Source: Amycolatopsis umgeniensis (lineage in GTDB: Bacteria > Actinomycetota > Actinomycetes > Mycobacteriales > Pseudonocardiaceae). Taken from it: 64,000 bases of DNA. The position numbers and the translations under genes are program-made. The stretch is taken from contig NZ_JACHMX010000001.1 in the NCBI RefSeq assembly GCF_014205155.1, positions 868,001 to 932,000 on the forward strand, written 5' to 3'. Of this stretch, positions 35,703-45,845 are shown in pieces. Numbering within the stretch: the first letter of the stretch is position 1; each line of letters begins with the position of its first letter. The notes under the pieces are model-generated. The model did not search any database and had not been told where the DNA came from. It saw only the letters and a list, made by a program, of their open reading frames with translations.

Positions 35703-36629
35703 GTGATCGATATTTCTTACCGTGGTTCCGGTCCCTATTGCTACGCGAATTCCCTCGCGATGATGCTCGGCTCCGAGGCTCCGTCGACAGCAGTGCTCGA
35801 AACCGTGACCGGCAGTCCCTTCGGCATGCAGCTGGTCGGCGGGGAGCTGCCGTTCTTCGACGCCTTCGGCTGGGATCCCGACATCGGCATCGGCGAGGCG
35901 CTCGAGGTCCTCGGCTGGAGCGCGGAAACCGTGAGCGAGCCGGATCCGGACGCCGCGTTCGCGCGGCTCGTCGCAAGCCTGGCCGACGGACCGGTCATGG
36001 CGGGCCCGATCGAAATGGGGCATCTGCGCTACCAACCAGGGATGACCGGCCCGATCGGCGCCGACCATTTCCTGGTCGTCCTCGCCTCGGACGACGAGTC
36101 CGTCACCGTCCACGATCCGCAGGGATACCCGTACGCGCGGCTTCCCCGGGCGGAGTTCGCCGCCGCTTGGCGGGCCGAGACGGTCGCCTACGGCAAGCCG
36201 CACACGATGCGCACCGACTTCCGCCGCCACACCGTCGTGGAGGAGGACGCCGCGATCGCCGGGGCACTCCCCCGGGCGATCGAGCGGCTCTGCGGAGAGA
36301 CCGGTGCCGGACTCCCGCCGGGCAGCCTCGGCAACGCCGACGCAGCACTCGCGCTGGCCGCCCGGATCGCGTCCGGCTGCGATCCTGAACTGCGCGGGCT
36401 CCTCGTGCACTTCGCGATTCGCGTCGGCGCCCGCAGGCTGTCCGACGCGTCGGCGTGCCTGCGCCGGATCGGCCGCGACAAGGCCGCCGAAATCGCCACC
36501 ACTCAAGCGCGTTTGGTCGGCTCGTTGCAGTACGACCTGGTCACCGAGGACGACGTGCGCGCCGCGGACACGCTCCGGAAGCTCGCGCCGACCTACGAAG
36601 AACTGCGGCCGGCGCTCACAGCATCTTGA
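35703..36629 (+). CDS. BtrH-like/C39-like papain-fold protein
   Basis: About 308 residues. The N-terminal half has Cys13 in GSGPYCYANSLAMML, His122 in GADHFLVVL and Asp138 in VTVHDPQGYPY, a papain-like Cys-His-Asp arrangement similar to the BtrH N-terminal and C39 families (acyl transfer or peptide cleavage). The C-terminal half is helical (SLGNADAALALAARIASG). No signal peptide is present, so it is cytosolic. The start is uncertain: GTG 35703 begins the conserved part, while ATG 35664 is in frame upstream; neither has a good ribosome-binding site. It overlaps the convergent hydrolase gene by 14 bases. Confidence 0.65.
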   Translation: MIDISYRGSGPYCYANSLAMMLGSEAPSTAVLETVTGSPFGMQLVGGELPFFDAFGWDPDIGIGEALEVLGWSAETVSEPDPDAAFARLVASLADGPVMAGPIEMGHLRYQPGMTGPIGADHFLVVLASDDESVTVHDPQGYPYARLPRAEFAAAWRAETVAYGKPHTMRTDFRRHTVVEEDAAIAGALPRAIERLCGETGAGLPPGSLGNADAALALAARIASGCDPELRGLLVHFAIRVGARRLSDASACLRRIGRDKAAEIATTQARLVGSLQYDLVTEDDVRAADTLRKLAPTYEELRPALTAS

Positions 36630-37470
36630 CGATCTCGCGGACGATCACCTCGGGCTCGGTCTTCGGGACGTAATGACCGGATCGCTCCGCGATCACGTGC
36701 CGCCCGCCGGGTGAGAGGGCCACCCGGTGGGCGTGGGACGCGTTCGCCCGCGCCCGCACACCGGCGGACATCCCGTCCCCGCCTCGCCCGCCGGACACGA
36801 CGGTGACCGGGATGTCCGCGAGCACCGGCGGATCGTGCCGCCAGACGGCCAGTTCGTCGAGGAAGGTGCGGGCCTGCTCGCGGTGGGTCCGCATCGTCCC
36901 GATGGTGAAGGCCTCGCGTTCGAGATCGCGGCGGACGTCGTCCGGGATGTCGCGCAGCAGACCGCGGAAGACGACCTTGAGCAGGCCCAGCCGCGCGAGC
37001 GAGGTGCCGAGCCCGATCATCACGCGTTCACCGGTGCGGAAGGCGCGGCCGAAGAGCACGTCCGCCGCCTCGTCGGTCGGGTCGACCAGCACCAGACCGG
37101 CGATCCGCTCCGGACGGCGGGCGGCGGCCTGGCGCACGATCGGCCCGCCCGCGCTGTGCCCGGCGAGGACGTACGGGCCCGGGCCGAAGTGGTCGAGGAG
37201 GTCGTTGAGGTCGTCGGCCATCCTGCGCAGCGTCCGGCCGCCGGGGTCGGGGGCGCTGCGGCCGAGCCCGGAACGGTCGTAGACGATCGCGCGCGTCGAC
37301 CTCGCGACCTCCGGTTGGACGGTCGCCCAGGACGACCGCGTCGCGGCGGCTCCGGCCTCGAACACGACCGTCGGCCCGGTGACTCCGCCGGGCCCCGGCA
37401 GCACCATCGCGTGGAGCCGTCTGCCGTCGCGGGTGACGACCCAGTCCGGCTCGCCTTGGGTATGGGTCAT
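36616..37470 (-). CDS. alpha/beta hydrolase, last gene of the irt operon
   Basis: A 284-residue alpha/beta hydrolase. The nucleophile is Ser106 in VLAGHSAGGP, the cap-side acid lies near LVLVDPTDE, and the late His in ERSGHYVPKTEPEVIV fits the triad. The oxyanion region is VVFEAGAAATRSSW. ATG 37470 overlaps the irtB stop as ATGA, so translation is coupled. That coupling to a siderophore importer suggests, but does not prove, that it acts on an imported siderophore, as Fes-type esterases do. On sequence alone it is a generic hydrolase. There is no signal peptide. Confidence 0.85.
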   Translation of the reverse strand: MTHTQGEPDWVVTRDGRRLHAMVLPGPGGVTGPTVVFEAGAAATRSSWATVQPEVARSTRAIVYDRSGLGRSAPDPGGRTLRRMADDLNDLLDHFGPGPYVLAGHSAGGPIVRQAAARRPERIAGLVLVDPTDEAADVLFGRAFRTGERVMIGLGTSLARLGLLKVVFRGLLRDIPDDVRRDLEREAFTIGTMRTHREQARTFLDELAVWRHDPPVLADIPVTVVSGGRGGDGMSAGVRARANASHAHRVALSPGGRHVIAERSGHYVPKTEPEVIVREIVKML

Positions 37471-39185
37471 CGTGCGGTGATCCTCCAGCCGGTGGCGTCG
37501 ATCTGCCGTCGCCAAAAGTCGGCGAATCGTCCTTGCCTCGCAAGGAGTTCCTCGACGGTTCCGTCCTCGGTGATCGCACCGTCCTCCAGGAAGACGACCC
37601 GGTCGGCGTGCCGCATGCCGGCGATCCGGTGAGTGACGATCACCCGCGTCCGCGGCACGGGATCGGCGCTGAGGGACCGGACGACGGCGTCCTCGTTCTC
37701 GGTGTCCAGCGCACTGGTGGCCTCGTCGACCAGCAACACCGGCGCCGGTTTGAGCAACGCGCGGGCGATGGACACGCGCTGCCGCTCACCGCCGGACAGC
37801 GCGCCGCCCGCCTCGCCGACGGCCGTGTGCTCGAGCAGCTCGTCGACCCTGGCGAGGGTGACGACCTCGGCGACCCTTTCGTCCGTCGCCGAGGGATCCC
37901 CGGCGAGGACGTTGTCGCGCACCGAACCGTCGAACAGGTACGGCTGCTGGAAGACAACGGTGACCAGCTCCCGGCGGTCGGTCGCGGACAACTCGGCGAG
38001 ATCCGTCCCGCCGACGAGCACCCGCCCGCTGGTGGGCTGGTGCAGACCGGCGAGCAACGCGAGGACGGTGCTCTTGCCCGAGCCGGACGGCCCGACGATC
38101 GCGGTCGTCGTCCCCGGTTCCAGGGTGAGGGCGAAGTTCTCCAACACGTTCTCGGTGCCGGGCGAGTACCGGAAACCGACGTCCTCGAACCGGATCGGCG
38201 GCGCTTCCTTCCCCGGTGGGACGGCCTCTCCCGACGGGGTCACGGGCGCGGTGAGCACGGTGCGGATTCGGCCGAGTGTGGTGGTGGCGGTCTCGATACC
38301 GGGCGCGAGATCGCCGAGCGCGGTGAACGGTTCCAGGTACCTGGCGAGTACGACGATCAGCGCGATCGCCTCGGGCACACTCAGACTTCCTTGCGTGGCC
38401 AGGAGGACGGTCGTCCCGGCGAGCAGGACCAGTGCCAGTTGACCGGCGATGCCGAACAGCACCTGCCCCGGGATCTGCAGACGCAGGAGCCGGACGGTGG
38501 CGCCGTGGTGCGCGGCGAGCGCGGCACCCGCGTGACTGCGCGCGGGTTCCACGCGACGGGCGGCGCGCAAGGTCTGCTGGGTGCGGGCGAATTCGACGAT
38601 CCGCTCGGTCAGCACGGTGTTCGCTTCGGCCGCCGCGTTGTCGGCACGCCGGGTGATCCGCCCGGTCGCCCACAACGCGCCCAAGAGCACCGGGACCCCG
38701 GCCAGCGCGGCGACACCGAGCGGCCAGGCGATCGGCAGCAGGGCCAGCGCGATCGCGATCGGCAGCAGGACCGCGCCGATGAGCGGGGTGAGCAGGTAGC
38801 CGACCAGGCCGACGAGGTCGGGACCGGTCGCGGCGATGGCCTGGCGGGCGGTCTGGGTGTGCTCACTGTCCAACCAGGACAGCCGGACGTTCGTCAGATG
38901 CTCGGCGACGTCGTGCTGGGCGTGGTCCAGCACCCCGAATCCGAGGTCGAACCCGAGCCGTCCCACGACCGCGTCGACAGCCCAGCCCGCCGCGGTGACG
39001 GCGGCGAGCGCGCCCAGCCAGGGCAGGGCTTCCGCGGGGTCGGCACCGAACAGGGCGCCCACCAGCGGCACGAGCAGAACGACACCGACGGCGCGCAGCA
39101 GCACCGAAAGCACGGCGAGCACGTTGTAAAGGCGGAATGTCCGGCGCTGCGTCTCGGGGATCAGCCCCAGCAGTGTGCGGATCAC
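37467..39185 (-). CDS. irtB: IrtB-like ABC exporter-fold half-transporter
   Basis: A 572-residue type IV ABC half-transporter. Six membrane helices are in residues about 15-300. The nucleotide-binding domain follows with Walker [11 protein letters not shown], the signature [16 protein letters not shown], and Walker [17 protein letters not shown] 39185 overlaps the irtA stop (GTGA). Paired with the SIP-fused partner, this is the layout of mycobacterial IrtAB, which imports ferric (carboxy)mycobactin despite its exporter fold. Which siderophore is used here is not known. Confidence 0.85.
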   Translation of the reverse strand: MIRTLLGLIPETQRRTFRLYNVLAVLSVLLRAVGVVLLVPLVGALFGADPAEALPWLGALAAVTAAGWAVDAVVGRLGFDLGFGVLDHAQHDVAEHLTNVRLSWLDSEHTQTARQAIAATGPDLVGLVGYLLTPLIGAVLLPIAIALALLPIAWPLGVAALAGVPVLLGALWATGRITRRADNAAAEANTVLTERIVEFARTQQTLRAARRVEPARSHAGAALAAHHGATVRLLRLQIPGQVLFGIAGQLALVLLAGTTVLLATQGSLSVPEAIALIVVLARYLEPFTALGDLAPGIETATTTLGRIRTVLTAPVTPSGEAVPPGKEAPPIRFEDVGFRYSPGTENVLENFALTLEPGTTTAIVGPSGSGKSTVLALLAGLHQPTSGRVLVGGTDLAELSATDRRELVTVVFQQPYLFDGSVRDNVLAGDPSATDERVAEVVTLARVDELLEHTAVGEAGGALSGGERQRVSIARALLKPAPVLLVDEATSALDTENEDAVVRSLSADPVPRTRVIVTHRIAGMRHADRVVFLEDGAITEDGTVEELLARQGRFADFWRRQIDATGWRITAR

Positions 39186-41704
39186 GCGGTCACCCCCGCG
39201 CCTGCCCCGGCCTGCCACAGCCGGGCGTAACGGCCGTCCGAAGCCAGCAGTTCTTCGTGGGTCCCGCTCTCGGCGATCTCCCCGCGGTCGAGGACCACGA
39301 TCCGGTCGGCGCCGGTGACGGTGTGCAGGCGATGGGCGATGACCAGGACGGTCCGGCCCGCGGTGAGCCGGTCGAGTGCTTGTTGCACGAGGTACTCCGA
39401 CTCGGGATCGGCGAAAGCGGTCGCCTCGTCGAGGACGAGGACGGGGGCGTCGGCGAGGATCGCGCGGGCGATGGCGACCCGCTGGCGCTCCCCGCCGGAC
39501 AGCTGGGAGCCGGCGCCGAGGACGGTGTCGTAACCCTGCGGCAGCCGCAGGATCCGCTCGTGGATCTGCGCGTCGCGGGCCGCGGCGACGACCTGCTCGT
39601 CGGTGGCGTCGGGGACGGCGAGGGCGATGTTCTCCCGCACGGTTCCCTGGACGAGTTGCGGATCCTGCAGCACGAATCCCACCCGGCCGTAGAGTTCGTC
39701 GGCGGCGAACGAGCGGATGTCGGCACCACCGACCCGGATCGCCCCCTCGGTCACGTCGTGGAAGCGCGCGACCAGGGCGGCGAGGGTCGACTTCCCCGCG
39801 CCCGACGGGCCGACCAGCGCGGTCACCGTGCCGGGACGCAAGGTGAGAGTGACGTCTTCCAGTACGGGAACGCCGGTGCGGTAGGCGAAGCCCACCCTGT
39901 CGAGCTCCACTGTGCCCGGCTCGACGCCGTCCCTGGCTTTCAGCTCCACTGTGGACAGTTCGGGTTCGTCGAGGACGACCTGGATCCGGCGTGCGGCGAG
40001 CATCCCCTCGCGGACGCCGCCGAGACCGTAGCCGATCCCCAGCAGCCGTGCGCCGAAAGTGGTGCCCAGCAGGAGGAACGGGATCAGCGTCACCGGTTCC
40101 GTGCCGCCGCCCGCCACCATCAGCGTGCCGACGCCGGTGATCAGGAGCAGGAAGGTGGCGGGCCGGGTGGCGAAGTCGAGCATGGTCTTCTTGCCGGTGA
40201 ACGGCCGCTGCCAGTCGCCGAGGAAGCCGATGTACTCGTCGAGCCGCCGCCGGAACGACGACGCCGCGGCACCGCCGAACACGCGGATCACCGGCTGCCC
40301 TTCCAGGTACGCACCCGCTTCGCCTGCCATCCGTTCCGCCCAGCGCATCGCCTGTCCGGTCTTGGGTCCCGATTGGACGACCATGATCGACGTGGTGACG
40401 AGGTAGACGAGGATCGGGACGAGCAGGACGAGGGCGAGCCGCCAGTCCACCGCGAACAGGTAGGCCAGCACCGCGACCGGCGCGACGACGGCCGCCACCG
40501 CGTCGGGGACGGCGTGCGTGACGAGGTAGTGCAGCGAGAGCGTGTCACCCTGCACGAGTTTCGCGACCGCGCCCGAACCGCGGGCGGTGAACCAGCCCAG
40601 CGGCAGCCTCGCGAGTTTGCCCAGCAACCGCTGCCGCAGGTCGCGGGCGAACCGCGCGTCGGCGGCGTGCAGCCAGAGCACGACCGCGGATTCGAGCAGT
40701 GTCCCCACGCCGAGCAGCACCAGCGCCGAGACGCCGAGCGCCCACAGCGATCCGCCGCCCGCGAGCAGCCGCCGGACCAGTTCCACCAGCAGCACGAACG
40801 GCGCGAGCCGGATCAGCGTCACGACGGCCTGCAAAATCCCGGCGAAGATCAGCGTCCGCCGCACCGGCGCGAGGAGCCGTCCGGCGGCCTGTGCCCGCCA
40901 AGCTCCCTTGGGCGCCTTCTCGACGGGCTTCGGGGTTTCGGCGGCCGGTTCTTCCTTCTCACCGCGGAAAGCACCCATGGCGCGGCCGTAGTACCAGTAC
41001 GCCCGGCCGTGCACCTCGGATTTGGGGAATCCGAACGTCTCCCGCAACCGGGTCTTGAGATGTTTGAGCGAACCGGCTTCCGGCGCGAGCCACGCCTGCC
41101 AGTCCGACCAGTCGCGCGTCTCGATCGCCGCGGCCAGCGTGGTCGCGTCCCCGCGCGGCACCCAGTGCACGGCCAGCCGCGCGTGCTCGCCCAGCGGGAT
41201 CAGCCGGTCGGTGTCGTCGTGTTCCTCGAGGTACAGCTCGACGGGGAGTTCGGCCGGGACCACTTCGAGGATCGCGTTGATCGCGGGGATCGAGGCGGAG
41301 TCACCGATGAGCAGATAGCCGGCGGGTGGTTCGACGGGGACCGCGAAGGACGAGGAACCCAGGGACATCACCGGAACCTTCGACCCCGGTCGCGCTTCAC
41401 CCAGCCACCGCGACGCGGGACCGGCGGGCTCGTGCAGGACGACGTCGACAGCGAACGTTCCGGTCTCTGGATCGGCCTCGGTCAGCGTGTACGCGCGCTG
41501 GAACTCGGTCGGGCCGCCGTCCGGGTCCGGGAACCAGAACCGGAGCCAGGCCGTCGGCTCCACGACGACGTCCTCGAACAACGTCGGCGAGACGAACCGG
41601 ATCCGCACGAATCGCGGCGTTATCTCTTCTCGTTCGACGACGGTCGCTTCGTGGTCTCTCGCACCGAAACCCCGCATCACCGCGCCTTGGAACCCGCGCG
41701 CCAT
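39182..41704 (-). CDS. irtA: IrtA-like siderophore-reductase/ABC transporter fusion
   Basis: An 840-residue fusion. Residues 1-255 form a siderophore-interacting FAD-binding domain ([20 protein letters not shown] for flavin, then [17 protein letters not shown] and the late [15 protein letters not shown]), the ferric-siderophore reductase part. From about 270 there is an ABC half-transporter with Walker [11 protein letters not shown], signature [16 protein letters not shown] and Walker [16 protein letters not shown]. This is the IrtA layout: import coupled to cytosolic reduction and iron release. ATG 41704 overlaps the tetR stop (TGATG) and has GGAGGG six bases upstream. An iron box lies in the operon promoter. 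Confidence 0.88.
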   Translation of the reverse strand: MARGFQGAVMRGFGARDHEATVVEREEITPRFVRIRFVSPTLFEDVVVEPTAWLRFWFPDPDGGPTEFQRAYTLTEADPETGTFAVDVVLHEPAGPASRWLGEARPGSKVPVMSLGSSSFAVPVEPPAGYLLIGDSASIPAINAILEVVPAELPVELYLEEHDDTDRLIPLGEHARLAVHWVPRGDATTLAAAIETRDWSDWQAWLAPEAGSLKHLKTRLRETFGFPKSEVHGRAYWYYGRAMGAFRGEKEEPAAETPKPVEKAPKGAWRAQAAGRLLAPVRRTLIFAGILQAVVTLIRLAPFVLLVELVRRLLAGGGSLWALGVSALVLLGVGTLLESAVVLWLHAADARFARDLRQRLLGKLARLPLGWFTARGSGAVAKLVQGDTLSLHYLVTHAVPDAVAAVVAPVAVLAYLFAVDWRLALVLLVPILVYLVTTSIMVVQSGPKTGQAMRWAERMAGEAGAYLEGQPVIRVFGGAAASSFRRRLDEYIGFLGDWQRPFTGKKTMLDFATRPATFLLLITGVGTLMVAGGGTEPVTLIPFLLLGTTFGARLLGIGYGLGGVREGMLAARRIQVVLDEPELSTVELKARDGVEPGTVELDRVGFAYRTGVPVLEDVTLTLRPGTVTALVGPSGAGKSTLAALVARFHDVTEGAIRVGGADIRSFAADELYGRVGFVLQDPQLVQGTVRENIALAVPDATDEQVVAAARDAQIHERILRLPQGYDTVLGAGSQLSGGERQRVAIARAILADAPVLVLDEATAFADPESEYLVQQALDRLTAGRTVLVIAHRLHTVTGADRIVVLDRGEIAESGTHEELLASDGRYARLWQAGAGAGVTA

Positions 41705-42402
41705 CACAGACCCTCCCCGGTGGCCGCCAGATCGGCCACCATCTCGACGACCGGCCTGCCCGGCGGGCAGGACCCGATCAGCCCGCGAATCGACGCGGTC
41801 AGCACAAGCCGCACGTACTCGGGCCGCGGGACCTGCGGCAACGCGGCGGACGGCTCGGCGAGCCGATCGTCACGCGACAACCGCTCGCGGACCGCCTGCC
41901 GCTCACGATCCAGCCCGTCGCCGTCACTCTCCTCGGCCGTCATGCTGTTCTCCTCGGACGCGGTCATCGCGATGGTCAGCGACGCGACGGCGCCACTGAG
42001 CACGATCGCCGCTCCGGGCTCGTAACCGCGGCGGACGAGGGCGTCGACCTCGGCGTTCAGCAGGCGCTGGCCGCCGTCGCCACGCGGGAACAGCAGTTGC
42101 AGATAGGCGACGAGGCCCGGATGCTCCAGCACGAAGGCCCGCATCTGCAGGGCGAAGGACAGCAAGTGCTGTTCGAGGCCGTGCCCGGGATCGTCCCGGA
42201 GCCTCAGCTCGGCCAGAATGCTCTCCCCGACCAACCGCTCGAGCCCCCAGCGCCCGTCGACGTGCCGGTAGAGGGCGGTCGCGGTCACCCCCAGCCGGGC
42301 GGCGACCGCCTTGACACTGAGCCCGCGCATCCCGAGCTCACGACCGGCCCGCAGGATGTCGTCCATCCCGATCCTGGCCGGACGGCCACCGATGTTCGGC
42401 AT
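41704..42402 (-). CDS. TetR family regulator, first gene of the irt operon
   Basis: A 232-residue TetR-type protein. The HTH is at residues 12-55 ([23 protein letters not shown]), followed by a helical C-terminal domain with a polar loop ([20 protein letters not shown]). As first gene of tetR-irtA-irtB-hydrolase, with its stop overlapping irtA, it probably adds a second input, for example a siderophore ligand, to the iron control at the promoter. The start is ATG 42402. Confidence 0.85.
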   Translation of the reverse strand: MPNIGGRPARIGMDDILRAGRELGMRGLSVKAVAARLGVTATALYRHVDGRWGLERLVGESILAELRLRDDPGHGLEQHLLSFALQMRAFVLEHPGLVAYLQLLFPRGDGGQRLLNAEVDALVRRGYEPGAAIVLSGAVASLTIAMTASEENSMTAEESDGDGLDRERQAVRERLSRDDRLAEPSAALPQVPRPEYVRLVLTASIRGLIGSCPPGRPVVEMVADLAATGEGL

Positions 42403-42439
42403 CTCACCCTCTTCACCCCGGAAAGTTACAGGGGGAAAC

Positions 42440-42458
42440 TAAGGGTGGGCTTACCTAA
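42440..42458 (-). promoter_or_regulatory. IdeR/DmdR-like iron box in the irt operon promoter
   Basis: On the minus strand TTAGGTAAGCCCACCCTTA agrees with the IdeR/DtxR consensus (TTAGGTTAGSCTAACCTAA) at 15 of 19 positions. It directly follows TTGACA (42465-42460), a perfect -35, and ends at TTAGTT (42442-42437), a possible weak -10 at 17-base spacing. Iron-loaded IdeR/DmdR bound here would block the polymerase. The site is about 38 bases upstream of the tetR start. Confidence 0.75.
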
Positions 42459-42529
42459 ATGTCAAGACACGGTTCGGAAGCTGTCGCGTAGTCGCCTGAG
42501 CACGGCTGGCCGCGTCGAACGGTGCGGAC

Positions 42530-42542
42530 GAAGGGCCCCTTC
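42530..42542. repeat. short GAAGGG-C-CCCTTC palindrome
   Basis: Six-base arms around one C, next to CAC. It may be a remnant of the TGAAGG-ended palindrome family. Confidence 0.35.
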
Positions 42543-42578
42543 ACACCAGAAGCGGTCGGAACGGCAAGCCCGCGAACG

Positions 42579-42612
42579 CACCGGCGGGGCCGCGAACACG
42601 GCCCCGCCGGTG
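42579..42612. terminator. hairpin terminator after the subtilisin gene
   Basis: Perfect 13-base arms CACCGGCGGGGCC/GGCCCCGCCGGTG enclose an 8-base loop, 38 bases beyond the subtilisin stop. A GC-rich hairpin without a clear U-tract, usual in actinomycetes. Confidence 0.8.
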
Positions 42613-42649
42613 ATTTCCCTCCCCGCCCTGCCGGCGAGACTCAGTGGGT

Positions 42650-44188
42650 TCAGAAGGTGACAGTGAACCCGTCGATCGAACCTGTGTCGAAGCGATAGAC
42701 GTCCTGCGCGCTCAGCTTCCAGGTGCCGTTCGCCGACTCGCCGGAGGCGTCGACCGTGAAGGTCTGGTGCACGCCGTCGGCCGAGCCGACACCGCCGGAA
42801 CCCTTGAGCCGGTAGGCCTTGCCGCTCGGCCCGATCAGGTCGAGGACGAGGTCGGCGCTGTAGGTGTGCGAAACGTCCACCTTGACCGGCAAGGACGACG
42901 AAGCCTTGCCGTCACAGCCTTCCTGGGTCACCGAACTGGTCACCGCGGCTCCGGCGTCCGGAATGGACACCGGCGTGGTGTTCGACTTGGCGCCGCATTT
43001 CGGGCCGGGGCCGCCGGTGCCGATGGACGAGACGTTGAGCAGTTTGTTCGGCGAACCGCTGCCCGCGTTCTTGATGACGCCCGCGGTCGCGCCGTTCACC
43101 AGCGCGTCCCGGACCTGTTGCGGCGTCGCGCCCGGGTTGGCCGACAGGTAGAGCGCGGCCGCGCCGACGACGTGCGGCGTCGCCATCGAGGTCCCGCTCA
43201 TGCCGGCCGAGCCACCGTTGGTGGGGCTCAGCGACGTGATGTTCGTGCCGGGCGCGAAGATGTCGGTGCAGCTTCCGTAGTTGGAGAACGACGACCGGTT
43301 GTCGGCGGAGTCCGAGGCGTTGACGGTGATCGCCTCCGGCACCCGGGCCGGGCTGGTGTTGCAGGCGTCGGTGGAGGCGTTGCCCGCCGCGACTCCGTAC
43401 ACGACGCCCGAGGCGATCGACCGCTTGAGCGCGTCGTCACCGACGCCGGGCGCGTCCATGGTCAGGCTCATGTTCGCCACCGCGGGCTTCTGGGCGTTCG
43501 CCGTCACCCAGTCGACGGCGTCGATGATGCCCGAGTCCGGGCCGGTGTTGTCGCAGCCCAAGACCTTCAGCCCGACGATCTTGACCTTCTTCGCGACGCC
43601 GTAGGTCTTGCTGGCGATCGTGCCCGCCGTGTGACTGCCGTGCCCGTTGCAGTCCTTGCCGTCGCCACCCATGAAGTCCTTGCCGAGGCTGGCGCGGCCT
43701 TCGTATTCCGGGTTCGACGGGTTGATACCGCTGTCGAGGTCGTAGGCGGTGACGCCCGTGCCCTCGTTGGGATAGGTGTAGGCCTTGTCGAGCGGAAGGT
43801 TCTTCTGGTCGACCCGGTCCAGGCCCCACGTCGGATTCTGCTGGGTGCCCGTGCCGCGAGCGGTGCCGTCTTCGTAGACGGCCTTGACCGACGGGTCCGC
43901 GGCCAGCTTCCGCGCTTCGGCCGGGGTCATGCTCTTGGCCGAGAAGCCGCGGACGGTCGCGGCCCAGACCGAGCGGACCTCGCCGCCGTACCGCTTCGCC
44001 AGATCGACAGACGCTGCCTGCCCGGCAGCGGCGACGTCGTGGAGGACGACGATGTACTGGTCGCCGTAGTGTTCCTTGGCGGGGATCACCACGCCTTCGG
44101 CCTCGGCGGCGACGGCCGTTCCGGCACCGAGCGCGAGAAGCGGGGTCAACAGGCCTAGTGCCAACAGGGTTTTCGTCTTGTCACGCAT
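42650..44188 (-). CDS. secreted subtilisin-like (S8) protease with P-domain
   Basis: A 512-residue preproenzyme. The signal peptide is 1-28 and the I9 pro-peptide is about 42-112 (YIVVLHDVAAAGQAASVDLA). In the catalytic domain the triad is Asp152 (AYDLDSGI), His183 (CNGHGSHTAGT) and Ser334 (SGTSMATPHV), with Asn270 for the oxyanion hole (VAAGN). A C-terminal beta-sandwich of the proprotein-convertase P type runs about 400-512 (HTYSADLVLDLIGPSGKAYR). It resembles aqualysin/proteinase K relatives. The trypsin-like gene lies 27 bases upstream on the same strand, so the two are probably co-transcribed and secreted together. Confidence 0.93.
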   Translation of the reverse strand: MRDKTKTLLALGLLTPLLALGAGTAVAAEAEGVVIPAKEHYGDQYIVVLHDVAAAGQAASVDLAKRYGGEVRSVWAATVRGFSAKSMTPAEARKLAADPSVKAVYEDGTARGTGTQQNPTWGLDRVDQKNLPLDKAYTYPNEGTGVTAYDLDSGINPSNPEYEGRASLGKDFMGGDGKDCNGHGSHTAGTIASKTYGVAKKVKIVGLKVLGCDNTGPDSGIIDAVDWVTANAQKPAVANMSLTMDAPGVGDDALKRSIASGVVYGVAAGNASTDACNTSPARVPEAITVNASDSADNRSSFSNYGSCTDIFAPGTNITSLSPTNGGSAGMSGTSMATPHVVGAAALYLSANPGATPQQVRDALVNGATAGVIKNAGSGSPNKLLNVSSIGTGGPGPKCGAKSNTTPVSIPDAGAAVTSSVTQEGCDGKASSSLPVKVDVSHTYSADLVLDLIGPSGKAYRLKGSGGVGSADGVHQTFTVDASGESANGTWKLSAQDVYRFDTGSIDGFTVTF

Positions 44189-44215
44189 GGCTGGTCACCT
44201 CTGTTTCGGCGAAGA

Positions 44216-45673
44216 TCACTGGACGGTGAGGGTGTACGTGGTGGTCGCGGTCTTGCCGCCGCTGTCCTTGGCGGTCACCGTGACCGGGTACGTCCCCGGT
44301 TTGAACGGCGCGAAGACCTGCATGGTCGAACTGCCGCCGCTCGACACGCTCTGCGGTGAGAACATCGGGTTGATCGGCAGCCCGGAACCACTGGCGGACA
44401 GCGTGATCGAACCGCTGCCACCGGTCGCGGTGACGGTGGCGCTCACCAGCGAACCCGCGCGCCCGGACCCGGACGACGGGTTCACGGTCACCTTCAGATC
44501 GCCGACGGGAGGTTCGCCCGCCCCGACGGTGAGGGTGAGCCCGGCGGTCGCCGTCTCGGTGGTGCCCTTACCCGAAATCGTGACCTGGTAAGCCTTTTCC
44601 GGGGTTCCGGACGCGGTCTCGATGGTCAGTTTCGCCACCTCGCCCGCCTTGATCGTGGCAGGCTGGAACGTGGCCTTGGCGCCCTCGGGAAGTCCCGACG
44701 CCGAGAGCGTGATGTTCTCGGCCCCGTTCTTACCCGGCTTGCTCGTGACACTCGCCGACACGTACTTCCCCGGCAGCACCTTCACCGACGACGGCGACGC
44801 GGCCAGCGTGAAGGCGTCACCCGGCTGCTCGCCGCCGATCTGCTCGGCGACCCAGTCCCCCATCTCGTTGTTGAGCCTGCTGTAGACGCTGTACCAGCGG
44901 AAATCGCTGCGGCTCCAGGAGGTGACCCCGACGACCTTCCCGTTGACGACGAACGGGCCACCGCTGTCACCGGGCAGGACGGTCTTGCGGCCGTCGGAGT
45001 ACCCGGCGCAGATCATCGTCTTCGGGTCGACGCCGTTCTCCACGCCGGTGCACTGGCTCGCGTTGACGATCGGCAGGGTCAGCTTGTGCAGCGTGACGTC
45101 CTGGGTCGAGTCGTTGATGTCCTTCTTGCCGTAGCCGAGGCTGAACCCGTCCTTGCCGGGCGTCTCCAGACCGGTGTCGGCGGAGGTGGCGACCTTCGCG
45201 TACCCGCCGGGCGGCACCGGGATGTCACCGTCGACGGTGATCACCGCGACGTCGTATCCGTTCCAGGGCTGGGTGAACCTGGGATGCAGCTTGTAGTCGA
45301 CGGCCTTCAGCTGAGCGCCGCCGGCGCCCTTGAGGTCGTCCAGTCCATAAAGGACGCTCTTCTCGCCGGCCAGTTCCTTGCAGTGGGCCGCGACCATGAC
45401 CTTCCGCGGCGCGATGACCGAGCCGGAGCAGCTCTGCCCCTTCGGCCGCGAACCGCCTTCCCGCAGGGCGGCGATCACGTACGGGTAGTCCTTGACCGAC
45501 GCGGGCGAGCCGCCGATGCTCTGGCCGTGGACGCCGCCCGTCGGCAGGGGCGCGGCGTCGGTCGGGGCGATGGCGCGTGGGGTGCCGTCCGGTGCCGCAC
45601 CGGCGATACCCGCCGCCGGCGCCAGCGCGGCCATGGTCAGGGCGACCACGCCGAAGATCCGTTTTCTGCTCAC
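44216..45673 (-). CDS. secreted trypsin-like (S1) protease with Ig-like C-terminal domains
   Basis: A 485-residue protein with signal peptide (1-27). The S1 domain (about 50-280) has His97 (VMVAAHCKEL), Asp141 (GYDVAVITV) and Ser237 (LPGDSGGPFV). The residue six before the catalytic Ser is Thr rather than Asp, so classical Arg/Lys specificity is not assured. Two beta-rich modules follow (AASPSSVKVLPGKYVSASVT and VTVNPSSGSGRAGSLVSATV), ending PGTYPVTVTAKDSGGKTATT, like PKD/Ig-like domains that space or anchor the enzyme. The start is GTG 45673 with AAGGA upstream. First gene of a pair with the subtilisin. Confidence 0.92.
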   Translation of the reverse strand: MSRKRIFGVVALTMAALAPAAGIAGAAPDGTPRAIAPTDAAPLPTGGVHGQSIGGSPASVKDYPYVIAALREGGSRPKGQSCSGSVIAPRKVMVAAHCKELAGEKSVLYGLDDLKGAGGAQLKAVDYKLHPRFTQPWNGYDVAVITVDGDIPVPPGGYAKVATSADTGLETPGKDGFSLGYGKKDINDSTQDVTLHKLTLPIVNASQCTGVENGVDPKTMICAGYSDGRKTVLPGDSGGPFVVNGKVVGVTSWSRSDFRWYSVYSRLNNEMGDWVAEQIGGEQPGDAFTLAASPSSVKVLPGKYVSASVTSKPGKNGAENITLSASGLPEGAKATFQPATIKAGEVAKLTIETASGTPEKAYQVTISGKGTTETATAGLTLTVGAGEPPVGDLKVTVNPSSGSGRAGSLVSATVTATGGSGSITLSASGSGLPINPMFSPQSVSSGGSSTMQVFAPFKPGTYPVTVTAKDSGGKTATTTYTLTVQ

Positions 45674-45845
45674 GGTGATTCCTTTCAGGGAAATCGCGAC
45701 TGCCCGACAACTGTCGATCGGCGGCGGAAACGGAACAATAGTGGAGTTCGGCGATCATTCCCCCATTTAAAGAAACCGGCTCCCACCTGCGGTTTCTCCG
45801 CGACGTACCCAGCGAATCGCCGAATAAGGGCACTTAAGGAATGGG

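Noticed and set aside
39137..42025. 962-residue open frame on the plus strand
   Set aside because: It is antisense to irtA and part of tetR, with no recognisable domains.
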